DNA of 41,647 nt. It comes from a virus. Both the position numbers and the translations under genes were made by a program. Below, piece after piece: positions 1 through 8,908 of the stretch. The stretch is from the IMG/VR virus record IMGVR_UViG_3300036791_000888, positions 1-41,647 of that record; one strand, written 5' to 3'. Position 1 is the stretch's first letter; each line of letters begins with the position of its first letter. The notes beneath the pieces are model-generated. The model saw only the letters and a program-made list of their open reading frames with translations, was not told the DNA's origin and did not search any database.

Positions 1-126
1 TGCGCTCACGGGAATCGTCGGCCCGTCCGGCGGAATGGGCGGGATGGGCTCGGTGTCGAGCGCGAGCTGCCGCGCCTGCACGAGCAACACCATCGCTTCA
101 TCGATCTTGTCGGTGATCGCGTTGCC
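1..126. repeat. Terminal direct repeat, left copy
   Basis: Bases 1-126 are identical to 41521-41646; base 127 (c) then differs from 41647 (a). A gene stays in frame across the joined ends (612 to 1, then 41520 to 40348, exactly 595 codons), so the repeat reads as the overlap of a circular or circularly permuted molecule. A length close to 127 is typical of a k-mer assembly overlap. I therefore infer an assembly signature rather than a biological short terminal repeat. Confidence 0.9.
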
Positions 127-612
127 CGGCTTCCGGCGCGGCGAGAGGGTGCGCGTCAGTGATGTCATGTCCAGCTCCCAGAGATACGCAAACGCCCGCT
201 CGCCTTCAAAGAGCCACCCGGCATAGCGGTCGAACCAACACACAATGGCGTCGTCACGCGCCTGCAGTCCATGCACCACCCGTTCACCCGGCAGCTGCAG
301 GGTCGTGAGGTTGATCACCGCGTGCGCCTCGTCGCCGACGCGCTGTTCCCACACCGTGTGCGCGTAGGCCACGTAGAAGGTGCGGGCCCAGCTCGCACTC
401 CACACCGGCGCGCAATCCGAACGCACCGGCACGCCATCGACGGTCCACGCGCCCGGCGCACCGGCGAGCGTGTGCTGGCGTGACGCGTCTACAGATCTCC
501 CGTCCGAATCAACATCTGCTTGCGTTCGGTCGAGAGCGGCAGTCCACACCGGCGGCGGCGGCGGTGCAGCCACCACCCCACGCAGACGCTGCAACAGACG
601 CCCACGATCCAT
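1..612 (-). CDS. Beta-helix tailspike/tail fibre, N-terminal part (continues at 41520)
   Basis: From ATG at 612, one base after the stop of the upstream gene, the frame stays open to base 1. Its sequence at 1-93 is the same frame that opens the gene at 40348-41613. Joined through the circular ends, the protein is 594 residues. The first ~150 residues are Trp/Tyr/Val-rich (FYVAYAHTVWEQR, IVCWFDRYAGWLFEGERAFAYLW) and look like a folded virion-attachment domain; a Pro run (PPPPP) lies near residue 18. An internal ATG at 168 (MTSLTRT) has a GGGAG ribosome-binding site and could give a shorter, C-terminal-only product. The role as adsorption protein is inferred from the C-terminal beta-helix half and the late-operon position. 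Confidence 0.75.
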   Translation of the reverse strand, partial: MDRGRLLQRLRGVVAAPPPPPVWTAALDRTQADVDSDGRSVDASRQHTLAGAPGAWTVDGVPVRSDCAPVWSASWARTFYVAYAHTVWEQRVGDEAHAVINLTTLQLPGERVVHGLQARDDAIVCWFDRYAGWLFEGERAFAYLWELDMTSLTRTLSPRRKPGNAITDKIDEAMVLLVQARQLALDTEPIPPIPPDGPTIPVSA

Positions 613-613
613 C

Positions 614-2002
614 TCACAACCTCGATCCGTCCGGCAGTCGTGCGCCGTTGCCGTAGCCCCAAATTTTCGCGTCGGTGTGCTTCACGTCGTCCTTGCTGCA
701 GCACCCGACATAGCCGCGCAGGTTCGCATCTTCCGGCGTGACGCTGACGGTGGTCAGCACGGGCTGGCCGTTCGCGTCCACCGCATCGTCCACCTGACAC
801 GCGACGGTGTCGCTGTTCCACATCCAGAAGGCGAGGTCTTCTTCCATCCGCATGAGGAAGTCGTTCCCGCGTTCGCCGAACTGCCAGAGCGTGTCCACCA
901 TGCGGGCCTGCAACATCTGCGGCGACCACTGCGGCCCCATCGTCTGATAATTCAGCCCGTCCACCCCGCCGCCTGCGAGGTCGTCATACCAGCCGAAGCG
1001 TCCACGCGGGTCGCCGTCGGCAAACCACGACGTGTAGTGCGGTGAGAAGTGCTGCCACGACGACAGGCCCGCCGCGTGCGCCTTGCCGCCGCAGTGCCGC
1101 AGGGCGTCGATGAGCGGCTTCCCCGGCGTGTTCCACAAATTCATTTCCCACGCGAGACTAAACTCGTCCACCACCTTGGCGGCGATGAGCGCGTCCATGA
1201 TCGGGTCCGCGTAGTCGGCCCACTGCTGCGCCGTCATGTTGGGCGGCTGAAAATCTTTGGAGCCCAAACGGACGTGGCAATACTTCACGTAGCGCTTCAC
1301 GAGCGCGCACGTTTCGAGAAACTGGTCGAGCGTGTGGCCCGCGCCTGGCGTCTTGCCGGGGTTCTCCGGCGGCCCGAGACTGTCGCCGACCGAGAGGAGG
1401 AAATGCGTGTATTGGAAGCCCGCATACTTCGTCAGATACTCCTTTTGAAAATCGAGCGGATAGCGGTCGAGGAACCACGAGAAGATGCGGTCATACTTCT
1501 GCCCGACGCCCGGCACCCACGGCGCGTCCGGCATCTCGACGCCCCAAAAATCCCCGCGCAAAAAGTTGCGGTCCTCCGCTGGCGGGGTCCACGGCAGCGC
1601 CGTGTAGTAGTTGACGGGCTCGGGAAACGGCAGGAGTGGCCCCCGCACGATCACGGGGATGTCGGGGGCCGACTTAAAAGACGGGAGCAACGTCGCGGTG
1701 AGGTTGACCGTCTGATCGCTGAACGTCACCTGCGGATTCGCGCCGGTGGTCCAGGGCGCATACCCGTCGGCGCTGATCTCGACGTCGCCGATCCACGCGG
1801 GGTTCTTCGGCGGCCCGTGATAAAAGTTGGCCGGGTTCGTGGCGCGCACGGTGCCGCTTAGACCCGCATCGATGCGGATCACCAGCGGTCTCGTGATCAA
1901 CGCGCCGGTGCTATCGACGGCCGTGACGTTGAAGTCAATCGGCGCGGGCTCGCCGCGCTTCGGTGCGTCGTCGTCGTCGTCGTGGTGGTGATGCTTCGAC
2001 AT
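614..2002 (-). CDS. Putative tail-associated protein with glycoside-hydrolase-like region
   Basis: 462 residues in the tail-fibre part of the late operon. The N-terminus is unusual: MSKHHHHDDDDDAPK. Residues ~20-110 look like a beta-sandwich (PLVIRIDAGLSGTV, VEISADGYAPW, TVNLTATLL). The rest is aromatic-rich and resembles a TIM-barrel glycosidase in texture (DEFSLAWEMNLWNTPG, GLSSWQHFSPHYTSWFADGD, GLNYQTMGPQW), but I cannot assign a family or name catalytic residues with certainty. It starts 44 bases after the preceding fibre gene and ends one base before the next ATG. A virion protein acting on host-surface polysaccharide is plausible; this is inference. Confidence 0.7.
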   Translation of the reverse strand: MSKHHHHDDDDDAPKRGEPAPIDFNVTAVDSTGALITRPLVIRIDAGLSGTVRATNPANFYHGPPKNPAWIGDVEISADGYAPWTTGANPQVTFSDQTVNLTATLLPSFKSAPDIPVIVRGPLLPFPEPVNYYTALPWTPPAEDRNFLRGDFWGVEMPDAPWVPGVGQKYDRIFSWFLDRYPLDFQKEYLTKYAGFQYTHFLLSVGDSLGPPENPGKTPGAGHTLDQFLETCALVKRYVKYCHVRLGSKDFQPPNMTAQQWADYADPIMDALIAAKVVDEFSLAWEMNLWNTPGKPLIDALRHCGGKAHAAGLSSWQHFSPHYTSWFADGDPRGRFGWYDDLAGGGVDGLNYQTMGPQWSPQMLQARMVDTLWQFGERGNDFLMRMEEDLAFWMWNSDTVACQVDDAVDANGQPVLTTVSVTPEDANLRGYVGCCSKDDVKHTDAKIWGYGNGARLPDGSRL

Positions 2003-2046
2003 AGCGTGTTCTCGTCATGGGTGTGGCTCCTGTGCGAGAGAACGAG

Positions 2047-3102
2047 TTAGACAATGGGAATCTGGAGGGTGGCGTAGACGTTGAACCCGCCGACCGGCCA
2101 GGACGCGCCCCCCGAGCGTTGAAGCGCGATGCGGTCCAGCCCGAACCCGCTGGTGCAATACGCGCCGCCCGTCTCCCAGATGGAACCGGGAATGATGAAC
2201 GCGGTATACCCGCCCGCCATCGGACTGGCAGGCGTGAAGAACGCCCAGGCCCCCGCGAAAATCTGCAGCGACGTCGCGACGGCCACGGCGACCGACGAGC
2301 CCTCGATGGCGGCCATCACGGTGAGCGTCCTCCCGCGCACCTCATAGGTGACGCCCGTCACATTGCCCGCCGCAATCGTCCAGGTGGCACCACCGACCGC
2401 CCCATAGTTCGCGGCATTAAATGGCGCGCTGAGCGGGGCCCCTTGACAATGGCTGATCAGGATCCAGCCCGATCCGTTGTGGGCATACGAGGCCCACCCG
2501 CCAGGACCCAACGGGGTGGGAGCCGAGGTCACCGCGTTAAAGAACTGATTGACCGGGAGTGAGGACCCGCTGGCCTGCGCCAGGGTGAGTTTTCGGTTGG
2601 CGGTCCCGGAGGCGTTCCGAATGGTGAGCACATGGCCTATCGCGCCGCCTGAAATGCCCGTCAACGCTAAATCCGCCGCGCCAACCCACTGCCAGACCGT
2701 CGATTTGGTGCGGCCGACGAGCACGTAGTCATTCACGGCCCCCGTCGCGGTGCTGTCAACGATGTAGGTGACGCCGCCCGTATCGACGGTCGGCAGCTGG
2801 GTCAGCGGCGACACGATGTTGTCGCACGTCTTCAGCGTGGCACCGTGCGTGGGTGGCACGGCGGGGGTCTCGAAGACGAGCTTGAAGCCGGTCCCGAAGG
2901 CGGCGTAGGCCAGCCAGCGCCCCGACCCGTCGGCGATGATCGGGTTGGTGTTGGGGGTGCCGAGATTCGGATCGGTGTAGGTCGCTTGCGGCGTCGTCGT
3001 GCCCGCTGCATAGGTCCAGATCAACCCACCCGGAACCGTGACGCCGTTCGCGTCTTCGAGCGTCTCGTAGCCCGAGGGGAGCAGTCCACCCAGAATCGCC
3101 AT
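2047..3102 (-). CDS. Tail fibre-like protein
   Basis: 351 residues. The start is the ATG in a TAATG overlap with the stop of the upstream gene; an upstream extension to 3171 would lie inside that gene and reads like shadow sequence. The N-terminus has a layout common in phage fibre/tailspike attachment regions: GGLIWTYAAGTTTPQATYTD, then NTNPIIADGSGRW and TLKTCDNI. The rest is beta-rich, low in charge and Gly/Ala/Thr-rich, with no enzyme motif seen, and ends in a hydrophobic beta region. Together with its neighbours it probably forms the host-recognition part of the tail. Confidence 0.75.
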   Translation of the reverse strand: MAILGGLLPSGYETLEDANGVTVPGGLIWTYAAGTTTPQATYTDPNLGTPNTNPIIADGSGRWLAYAAFGTGFKLVFETPAVPPTHGATLKTCDNIVSPLTQLPTVDTGGVTYIVDSTATGAVNDYVLVGRTKSTVWQWVGAADLALTGISGGAIGHVLTIRNASGTANRKLTLAQASGSSLPVNQFFNAVTSAPTPLGPGGWASYAHNGSGWILISHCQGAPLSAPFNAANYGAVGGATWTIAAGNVTGVTYEVRGRTLTVMAAIEGSSVAVAVATSLQIFAGAWAFFTPASPMAGGYTAFIIPGSIWETGGAYCTSGFGLDRIALQRSGGASWPVGGFNVYATLQIPIV

Positions 3103-4394
3103 TACTGCGTCTCCCGTCGTTGCGCGAGCGCCCCGAGGCCCGCGCCGCCGCCGAGCAATGGCAAGAGCCACGCCGCGCGCGGGTCCGCGAGCATCGCCTT
3201 GAAGCGCGCATCAAGGCCAGCCATCTCCCCCGCGAGCGGACGTCGCGACGGACCCGGAGCCAGTTCTAGGAGCTTCTGCTGCGCCTCGGGTGACGACGTG
3301 CCGAACAGATCACTGGCGGCTTTTTCTTTCCCGACCATCGCACGAGCCGTCTGCGCTTGCGCACGCAGCTGCTGCGACTCGCGCGCGTAGTCCAGCGTGC
3401 GCATCGACTCCGCGTGGGAATCGCCCACCTGTCGCAGGCGCAGGTAGAGCTGCCGTTCTTCAAGCGGCAACTGTGCGACGGCTTGAAACTGATCCGTCGT
3501 CATGCCGCGAATGACGGGCACAGCGGCACGGGCCTGCGGCGTCGGCAGCGATGGCGGCGGTTCCACGTTGGTCGCCGACGCTGCGGGTGCGGTCACCGGC
3601 GGCACGGTCACGACCGGCGGCGGCGCAGCAGGTGGTGCCACGGGCGTCGGCCCTGGCGCGGGTGTCATCGGTGGCGTTGGTGGCGCGGGTGCCGCGCCCG
3701 CTGCCGGACCTGCACCCGCTTGCGCCGCTTGTGCGGCGGCTCGCTCCGCGCGCCACTCGGCCACGCCTGGGATCTTGTTGACGACGGCACTGGCAATCTT
3801 TTTCGTCAGTTCTTTCGACGCCTGTCCAACTGGTGACCGCATCACACCTTCCGCGCCGACATACGCGCCCGCTGCCCGTCCCACGTTGCGCGGGTCGCTG
3901 GCGAATTGCGCGAACGTGTCCCAAATCTTGTTGCTCGTCTCGACGGGGTCCTGCCCAGCGGCATACGCCAGGGCCGCGCCCATCCCGAGCGCGTTCTTCG
4001 CCTTCTCGACGGTTTCACGGGGGTTCAGGATCGCACCGGCCGCGTAGAGCGGAGCCGCCACCGCGCCCGCAACGAGCCCGGCTGCGCCACCCACCACACC
4101 TTCCCCGTAGCCCTTCGCCCCCTCGACGCCTCGCTCAGCCATCTTGCCGAGCGTGAACTGGTCCGCGATGTGGCCGAGCATCGATTTGTTCTGCTCGGCA
4201 TTCAGCGCCGCGTTGGCGTCATACCCGCGATTCGCAGCCGCGAGCTGCGCGCGCGACGCGGCGGCATCGAATGGCGCGCTCGGCTTTCCACTGGCCGCCG
4301 CGAAAATCTGATCCCATTCCGCCTCGGAAGGTGGCGTGGGCCCGGTCGCGGAGAGCTTGGTGCCGTCTGGTGCGGTCGCGGTGTAGGTCGGCAT
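3102..4394 (-). CDS. Putative internal virion (DNA ejection) protein
   Basis: 430 residues. Residues ~95-130 are a Gly/Ala-rich hydrophobic segment (GAAGLVAGAVAAPLYAAGAIL) able to enter membranes. Residues ~225-285 are a Pro/Ala linker (APAPPTPPMTPAPGPTPVAPP). A helical Gln/Arg-rich part follows (~300-370), and the C-terminus is hydrophobic (WLLPLLGGGAGLGALA). It begins one base after the 562-residue gene's stop and overlaps the fibre gene by one base. In P22-like phages this place is held by the ejection proteins. The assignment rests on position and composition, not on a recognised domain. Confidence 0.65.
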   Translation of the reverse strand: MPTYTATAPDGTKLSATGPTPPSEAEWDQIFAAASGKPSAPFDAAASRAQLAAANRGYDANAALNAEQNKSMLGHIADQFTLGKMAERGVEGAKGYGEGVVGGAAGLVAGAVAAPLYAAGAILNPRETVEKAKNALGMGAALAYAAGQDPVETSNKIWDTFAQFASDPRNVGRAAGAYVGAEGVMRSPVGQASKELTKKIASAVVNKIPGVAEWRAERAAAQAAQAGAGPAAGAAPAPPTPPMTPAPGPTPVAPPAAPPPVVTVPPVTAPAASATNVEPPPSLPTPQARAAVPVIRGMTTDQFQAVAQLPLEERQLYLRLRQVGDSHAESMRTLDYARESQQLRAQAQTARAMVGKEKAASDLFGTSSPEAQQKLLELAPGPSRRPLAGEMAGLDARFKAMLADPRAAWLLPLLGGGAGLGALAQRRETQ

Positions 4395-6083
4395 TTACGG
4401 ATTCCGCGTGACGTTGTATTTGCCCACTTGCATCCCGCCGCCGCCAGGGGCTTGCGCGGCGGGCACCGCATTGGGGCCCTGCCCGTAGACCCCCATCGTG
4501 CCCAACAACGTCTGCTTGCGTGCGCCGAGCACCCCACTCAACTGCTGCATCGTGTCGAGAAAATCCTTCGGCCCGAGCGTGGGATTCACAAGGTCGAGTC
4601 CGAGCTTGGTCTTTAGATCAGAGCCCGTGCCAACGCCGAGCGCGTTGCCGACTTCCTCCCCGAGCAACGTCTGGAGCTGGCGCAGACTCGCGACATGTTT
4701 CCCCCCGACTTGGAAGTTCCCTTCTTGGAGCAAGCGGTTAAACGCCGGAATATCGTTATTCCCCACGCTCGCCGCGAGCGTCGTGATCCGGTCCACCACG
4801 GGCATGAGCGCGTTGATCGCGACGAGCCGATTGGTGACCTGTGGGTTGGTCGCCATCTTGTAACCCGCTTCAAACTGCGCGGGCGAAAACGCCGGGTTCA
4901 GCTCGCGCGCGGCGTCATACATCGCCGCCTTCGCCTCTGCCCCGGCCCCCGAGCGGTTGGGGAACAGCCGGTTAAATTCGCTGAAGGTCAGCGTGCCCGT
5001 CGCCAGATCTTTGGCGACGCCCTGCTGGTGCGCGTTCAGCACGACCGGTGGCGGCGGGGGTTTGGGATGTGTGTTTTCGTAATCCACTCTCGCCGCCGTT
5101 TCGGCCTTCGAGAGCTGCAGCTTGCGTGCGTCGTCAGCGACCTGCTTCGCGTTGCGCGCCGTCTGAATGTCGCCATACGTCAGCGACGACCGGTCGGCCT
5201 TGTCGCCGTAGAGCGACTTCGCGAGCGCGTCCAGCTCAGGATCCGCAAGTGGTTTCTCCGGCGCGGTGAACGTCACCTTCCCGTCCTGCAGCACTGTCGA
5301 GCCCGCAGGCACGACCGTCTGCTTCGGCTGCGCGCTGAGCACCGTGCCGCTGATGCCCCGCTTGATCGTCTCGCCTTCTTTCGTGATGAGCGGCGGCGCG
5401 ACCTCGTCGCCCGCGTCGATGAGGCGTTGACGAGCGGTGTCCCAGTCACTCCCGTCCCCGAGGTCGCGCTGCAGTTGGGCGATACGCTGCGGCGTCAGCC
5501 CCTGCGTGACGCGCGCGGTGCCGATCCGCGCGACAAAATCCGGAAGGTCCGTCGCCTTGTTCGCCGCGTTGGCAATGGCAATCGTCTGCGCGTTGTCGTG
5601 GGCGCGCTTCGTCGTCGCCAGCTTCTCCAGGTCGGCCTGCCCGTCGGCGTGCAGCGCGAGCCACTTCTCCCCGACGCCGGGATACTGCGCGCTGACGAGG
5701 CTCGCGACTTTCGGCGCGTCAATCTCGCCCGTGTCGGGGTTCGTGTTCTGCTGGATCGTGGACGCGAGATACCGCTCGCCCTGTTGCTGCGCCTGCTGCG
5801 CGGCGAGCTGCTGCTGCGCGCCCTGGATCTGCGTGTTCCGCAGCGCGATTTCACTCTGGGCCAGCTGGTTCTGCCGGGTCTGCTCCATCATCTGCGTGGG
5901 CATCGCACCCAGGGTCTGAATCGTCCGACCCCAGAGCGCGGCACGCTGGGCCGCGCTCTGCGCGTTGGCATCGGCAACCGTCATCGCCTCACGCGCCCGA
6001 ATATCCCCGCCGCGCAGGATGATGTCGGCGATGCTGCCCGCGAGCGGCGAGGGCGACGGGGTGTCGTATTGAAACGGGGCCAT
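4395..6083 (-). CDS. Putative internal virion (DNA ejection) protein, Gln/Ala-rich
   Basis: 562 residues, predicted largely helical. Residues ~30-110 are rich in Gln/Ala and probably coiled coil (TQIQGAQQQLAAQQAQQQGE). A Pro run (HPKPPPPPVVLN) lies near residue 345. A mixed C-terminal domain follows, ending in a Gly-rich tail (APGGGGMQVGKYNV). It lies between the 247- and 430-residue virion genes with 1-3 base spacings, so all are probably translated from one late message. No lytic transglycosylase motif is visible. Ejection or channel-forming function is inferred from context. Confidence 0.65.
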   Translation of the reverse strand: MAPFQYDTPSPSPLAGSIADIILRGGDIRAREAMTVADANAQSAAQRAALWGRTIQTLGAMPTQMMEQTRQNQLAQSEIALRNTQIQGAQQQLAAQQAQQQGERYLASTIQQNTNPDTGEIDAPKVASLVSAQYPGVGEKWLALHADGQADLEKLATTKRAHDNAQTIAIANAANKATDLPDFVARIGTARVTQGLTPQRIAQLQRDLGDGSDWDTARQRLIDAGDEVAPPLITKEGETIKRGISGTVLSAQPKQTVVPAGSTVLQDGKVTFTAPEKPLADPELDALAKSLYGDKADRSSLTYGDIQTARNAKQVADDARKLQLSKAETAARVDYENTHPKPPPPPVVLNAHQQGVAKDLATGTLTFSEFNRLFPNRSGAGAEAKAAMYDAARELNPAFSPAQFEAGYKMATNPQVTNRLVAINALMPVVDRITTLAASVGNNDIPAFNRLLQEGNFQVGGKHVASLRQLQTLLGEEVGNALGVGTGSDLKTKLGLDLVNPTLGPKDFLDTMQQLSGVLGARKQTLLGTMGVYGQGPNAVPAAQAPGGGGMQVGKYNVTRNP

Positions 6084-6086
6084 GGG

Positions 6087-6830
6087 CTACAGCGTCGTGA
6101 TGCTCTTGCTCTCGTTGATCCGATCCAGCCACGCTTGGTAGTTCGTCTGGTAGGCTTGCAGCCCGCTCTGATACGCGTTTTTGTAGGGATCGAGATACTG
6201 CGTCGTGTAGTTCGTGTTGTAGTTACTCAGGGCGCGGTCGTAGACGTTCCCGTATTGGGTCGTCGCGAGCGCTTGGTTCCACTTCGCAATGTCCTTGAGC
6301 GTCCCACCCGTGTTGAGCACGCCACGCGCGGCCGCGCTGCGCTCCAGCCCTTGTTGTCCTTCGGCCTGCGCAAACTGGAAGCCCGGATCGTTGGCCGCCT
6401 CGTCAAAAGACGGGGCCGCAAACGCGGGCGGCGGCGTAAAGCCCGGCGGCACGAACGGCCCCCCCGGATACGCCGCGATGAGCCCGCCCCCGCCCCCGCC
6501 ACCAGTTGGCGGGGGAGTCGGCGGCGGAGTCGGCGGTGGCGTGACCGGATTGACGCCGGGGCCACTCGCCTCTGGGTAAGTATTCGTGTTGGGCGGGGGT
6601 TCCACGACCGGCCCGCCGATCTTGTCGTTGGTGGACGTGCCTTGTTGCTGCTGAAACGCCAGCGCGCCGTCGTCGTGCCCATAGACCACGCCGTTGATCA
6701 TGATGTTGCCGGTCCCGTTGTCGTTGGCGGGATACGGCAACCACTGTCCCGTCGCGGGGTCTTGGATCTGCGGCCCCGGATCGTTGGGGCTGACGTCGCT
6801 ACCGGGTAGGATGACGGCGTTTGGGTTCAT
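6087..6830 (-). CDS. Podovirus-type virion protein
   Basis: 247 residues. A Pro/Gly linker with a PPPTPPPTPPP run followed by GGGGGGG occupies residues ~95-125. The C-terminal third carries a pattern I recognise from many podovirus structural proteins: DPGFQFAQAEGQQGLERSAA, ARGVLNTGGTLKDIAKWNQ, then Tyr/Asn-rich YGNVYDRALSNYNTNY. Members of that family are small virion proteins next to the ejection proteins; their exact role is not settled. It follows the 518-residue gene by four bases. Confidence 0.7.
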   Translation of the reverse strand: MNPNAVILPGSDVSPNDPGPQIQDPATGQWLPYPANDNGTGNIMINGVVYGHDDGALAFQQQQGTSTNDKIGGPVVEPPPNTNTYPEASGPGVNPVTPPPTPPPTPPPTGGGGGGGLIAAYPGGPFVPPGFTPPPAFAAPSFDEAANDPGFQFAQAEGQQGLERSAAARGVLNTGGTLKDIAKWNQALATTQYGNVYDRALSNYNTNYTTQYLDPYKNAYQSGLQAYQTNYQAWLDRINESKSITTL

Positions 6831-6834
6831 TACC

Positions 6835-8391
6835 TCAGCTCCACCAAAATTGATTGGTCAGGTTCGAGAGGCTCCCGAGCGAGCCCGGCGGCGGCGCGGC
6901 GGCCTGCGGCGTCTGCACGTTCGCGACGGGCTCCGGCGGCACCCCGCCCGCCAACTCCTTCGCGATGCGGCCGTTCGGGCCGAACCAATACGCGGTGTTG
7001 TCGGGCGTCAGGCCGCCGGTTTGATTGATGCGCTGCGCAAAATACTGAATATCCGTCGGCCCGCTGCCAGGACCTGATGGCGTGTGCCCGAGCGCCGCGT
7101 AGTTTTTCGCGAGCGCACTGAGCACCGGGTCACTGGCGTATTGCGGATCGACCGCCGCCGAGGCGTTCGGCGTATACGGGTTCCCGCCGCCGGGGGTGGC
7201 GTGCTGGACGTTGGTGATCCAGTCGTTGCCTGCGGAGGCTTGCGCGCTATAGAACGCGGCTTCTGCCGCCGTCGGCGCGCGGCCGACGATGGTGCCAAAC
7301 ACCGAGGGATCCCACGCGGCGCTGGGGGTGCCTGTCGGCGTGCTCGTGGGCGGCGGCGTCGTCGTGTTCGTCGTCGGGTTGTAATCGGTGTAGCGCGGAT
7401 CGACGCCGGGCGCGTAGCTCGGGATGTCGCGCGCCGAGAGCCCGAGCGCTTGCCCGAGGCTGCTCACCCGCCCTTCGCGCGCGGCCCACTGGTCGTAGTT
7501 CGCGCGCCGCGTCACCTCGGAATTTTGAAAGGTGTTTTCGGCCTGCTGCCGCGCATATTCTTCCGCGCGCTTGTTCGCCGCGTCCTGCAGGTCGGCGGCA
7601 TACTTCGCGGCGGCCGCGATGGACGCTTGGTTGCTTGTGGATGCATCGGTCTGCAGCTTGGTGCTGAGCAAGTTGCCAAACAGATTCGTGCCGAGGCCGA
7701 CGAGGCCCGTGCCACCGCCCCCGCCCAGGAGTGTGGTCGCGAGGCTTGTGCCTCCTGACCCGCCGCCGATGATCGCGCCAGTGCCCGTATCGATGCCGTT
7801 GACGACATTGCCCGCGACCATCCCGCCAAGGTCGGGTGCCGCCGCCGCCCCGCCAGCCGCCGCGCCACCGGCCGCCCCAGCAGCACCGAGGGCAGCAGCG
7901 GTGCCGCTGATGTCTGCGCCCACCCCGCCCGCGATGGGTCCAATAAACCCCGCGCCGATAGGTGTGGACGCGAGCAGGCCGCCTTCAGTCGCCGCTGCGC
8001 CACCAGCGGCCGCGCCACTGCCTGCACCGAACGCGCCCGCCAGCGGCCCGATGCCCGCCGCGCCGAAACCGGTCAGCGCGAGCGCGCCAATGCCCGCCCC
8101 GATTAGGATGTTGCGCGCGAGGTGCCCACCTTGTTCGGCGACTTGTCCGTTCGGATTGACCTCGAAGCGGTCAGAGATGCCAATGCCATGCTGTCGGGCG
8201 AGATCCCGCAGTTCCTGCTGCTGCGCGCCGGTCAGCGTGACGTCGCCGTAAGCGTCCCCGCGCGGCGCGAGCTGATTTTGCGCGAGCCAGTGCTGATACC
8301 ACGGCTGGTTCCGGATGAACCATGTGGCTTGCTGCGCGGTGACGCGATCACCGATTCCAGCGGGCAGGGTGGCGTTCGGATCACCGGGCAT
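6835..8391 (-). CDS. Putative internal virion protein, Gly/Ala-rich
   Basis: 518 residues. N-terminal ~90 residues are soluble (QQATWFIRNQPWYQHWLAQN). A long Gly/Ala-rich, weakly hydrophobic stretch follows (~95-260), then a helical segment (YAADLQDAANKRAEEYARQQ). The C-terminal half contains a Thr/Pro linker (NTTTPPPTSTPTGTP) and small polar domains. Such membrane-prone Gly/Ala stretches are common in proteins ejected with the genome. Lies between the 168- and 247-residue virion genes. I see no enzyme motif. Confidence 0.65.
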   Translation of the reverse strand: MPGDPNATLPAGIGDRVTAQQATWFIRNQPWYQHWLAQNQLAPRGDAYGDVTLTGAQQQELRDLARQHGIGISDRFEVNPNGQVAEQGGHLARNILIGAGIGALALTGFGAAGIGPLAGAFGAGSGAAAGGAAATEGGLLASTPIGAGFIGPIAGGVGADISGTAAALGAAGAAGGAAAGGAAAAPDLGGMVAGNVVNGIDTGTGAIIGGGSGGTSLATTLLGGGGGTGLVGLGTNLFGNLLSTKLQTDASTSNQASIAAAAKYAADLQDAANKRAEEYARQQAENTFQNSEVTRRANYDQWAAREGRVSSLGQALGLSARDIPSYAPGVDPRYTDYNPTTNTTTPPPTSTPTGTPSAAWDPSVFGTIVGRAPTAAEAAFYSAQASAGNDWITNVQHATPGGGNPYTPNASAAVDPQYASDPVLSALAKNYAALGHTPSGPGSGPTDIQYFAQRINQTGGLTPDNTAYWFGPNGRIAKELAGGVPPEPVANVQTPQAAAPPPGSLGSLSNLTNQFWWS

Positions 8392-8400
8392 CGCAGGTCC

Positions 8401-8907
8401 TCATGGCAGCGCCAGCACTTGTTCGAGCGTGACGTCGAGGCTGTAGATCAGTTTGGGCGCGGCCCCGGTGCTGCTATACGCCACGGCATAGGTGATCGGC
8501 GTCGCGCGGTCGATGCGCAGCACATACGTGCTGCTCTGCGCCGCGTTGATGCTGTTGGCCGTCACGGCCGCGCCTGCCAACGTGCGTGAGGTGCTGCGAT
8601 CCGTCCAGTTAATCGAGACCTGGACGCTGCTGCCGACGTTGTCGGGCTGCAGCTCCACGAGGTAGACGGAGACGCGATAGAGCCCCGCGCCGAGAATCTG
8701 ATTCGAGATCGGCGTAACGCCAATCGCCGCGCTGCCGCTCTCGATGTGGACGGTTTGCAGGACCGCGAACGACTGCGACAGCTGCGCGTCGAGCCCGTTG
8801 AAGTAATCCGACCACGGCGTGGGGATGTAGCCCGTGAACCGGTTGTTTTTATCGACCTCGCTGATCGGCGTCGAGAGCGGCGCGGGCGTGCGCTGCAGAA
8901 GCGCCAT
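8401..8907 (-). CDS. Putative tail/head-completion protein, unknown family
   Basis: 168 residues, directly after the gp10-like gene (one base gap). The N-terminus includes NNRFTGYIPTPWSDYFNGLD; the rest alternates hydrophobic and polar residues, suggesting a beta-sandwich (LYRVSVYLVELQPDNVGSSV, STYVLRIDRATPITYAVAYS). In P22 the tail needle gp26 occupies the equivalent place, but this protein lacks a needle-like coiled coil. A tail accessory or small receptor-binding protein is possible; function is unassigned. Confidence 0.65.
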   Translation of the reverse strand: MALLQRTPAPLSTPISEVDKNNRFTGYIPTPWSDYFNGLDAQLSQSFAVLQTVHIESGSAAIGVTPISNQILGAGLYRVSVYLVELQPDNVGSSVQVSINWTDRSTSRTLAGAAVTANSINAAQSSTYVLRIDRATPITYAVAYSSTGAAPKLIYSLDVTLEQVLALP

Positions 8908-8908
8908 C

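Noticed and set aside
4695-6809. 704-residue plus-strand open frame
   Set aside because: It is the antisense shadow of the minus-strand virion genes; the product is Arg/Leu/Val-rich without domain texture, as expected opposite GC-rich codons.
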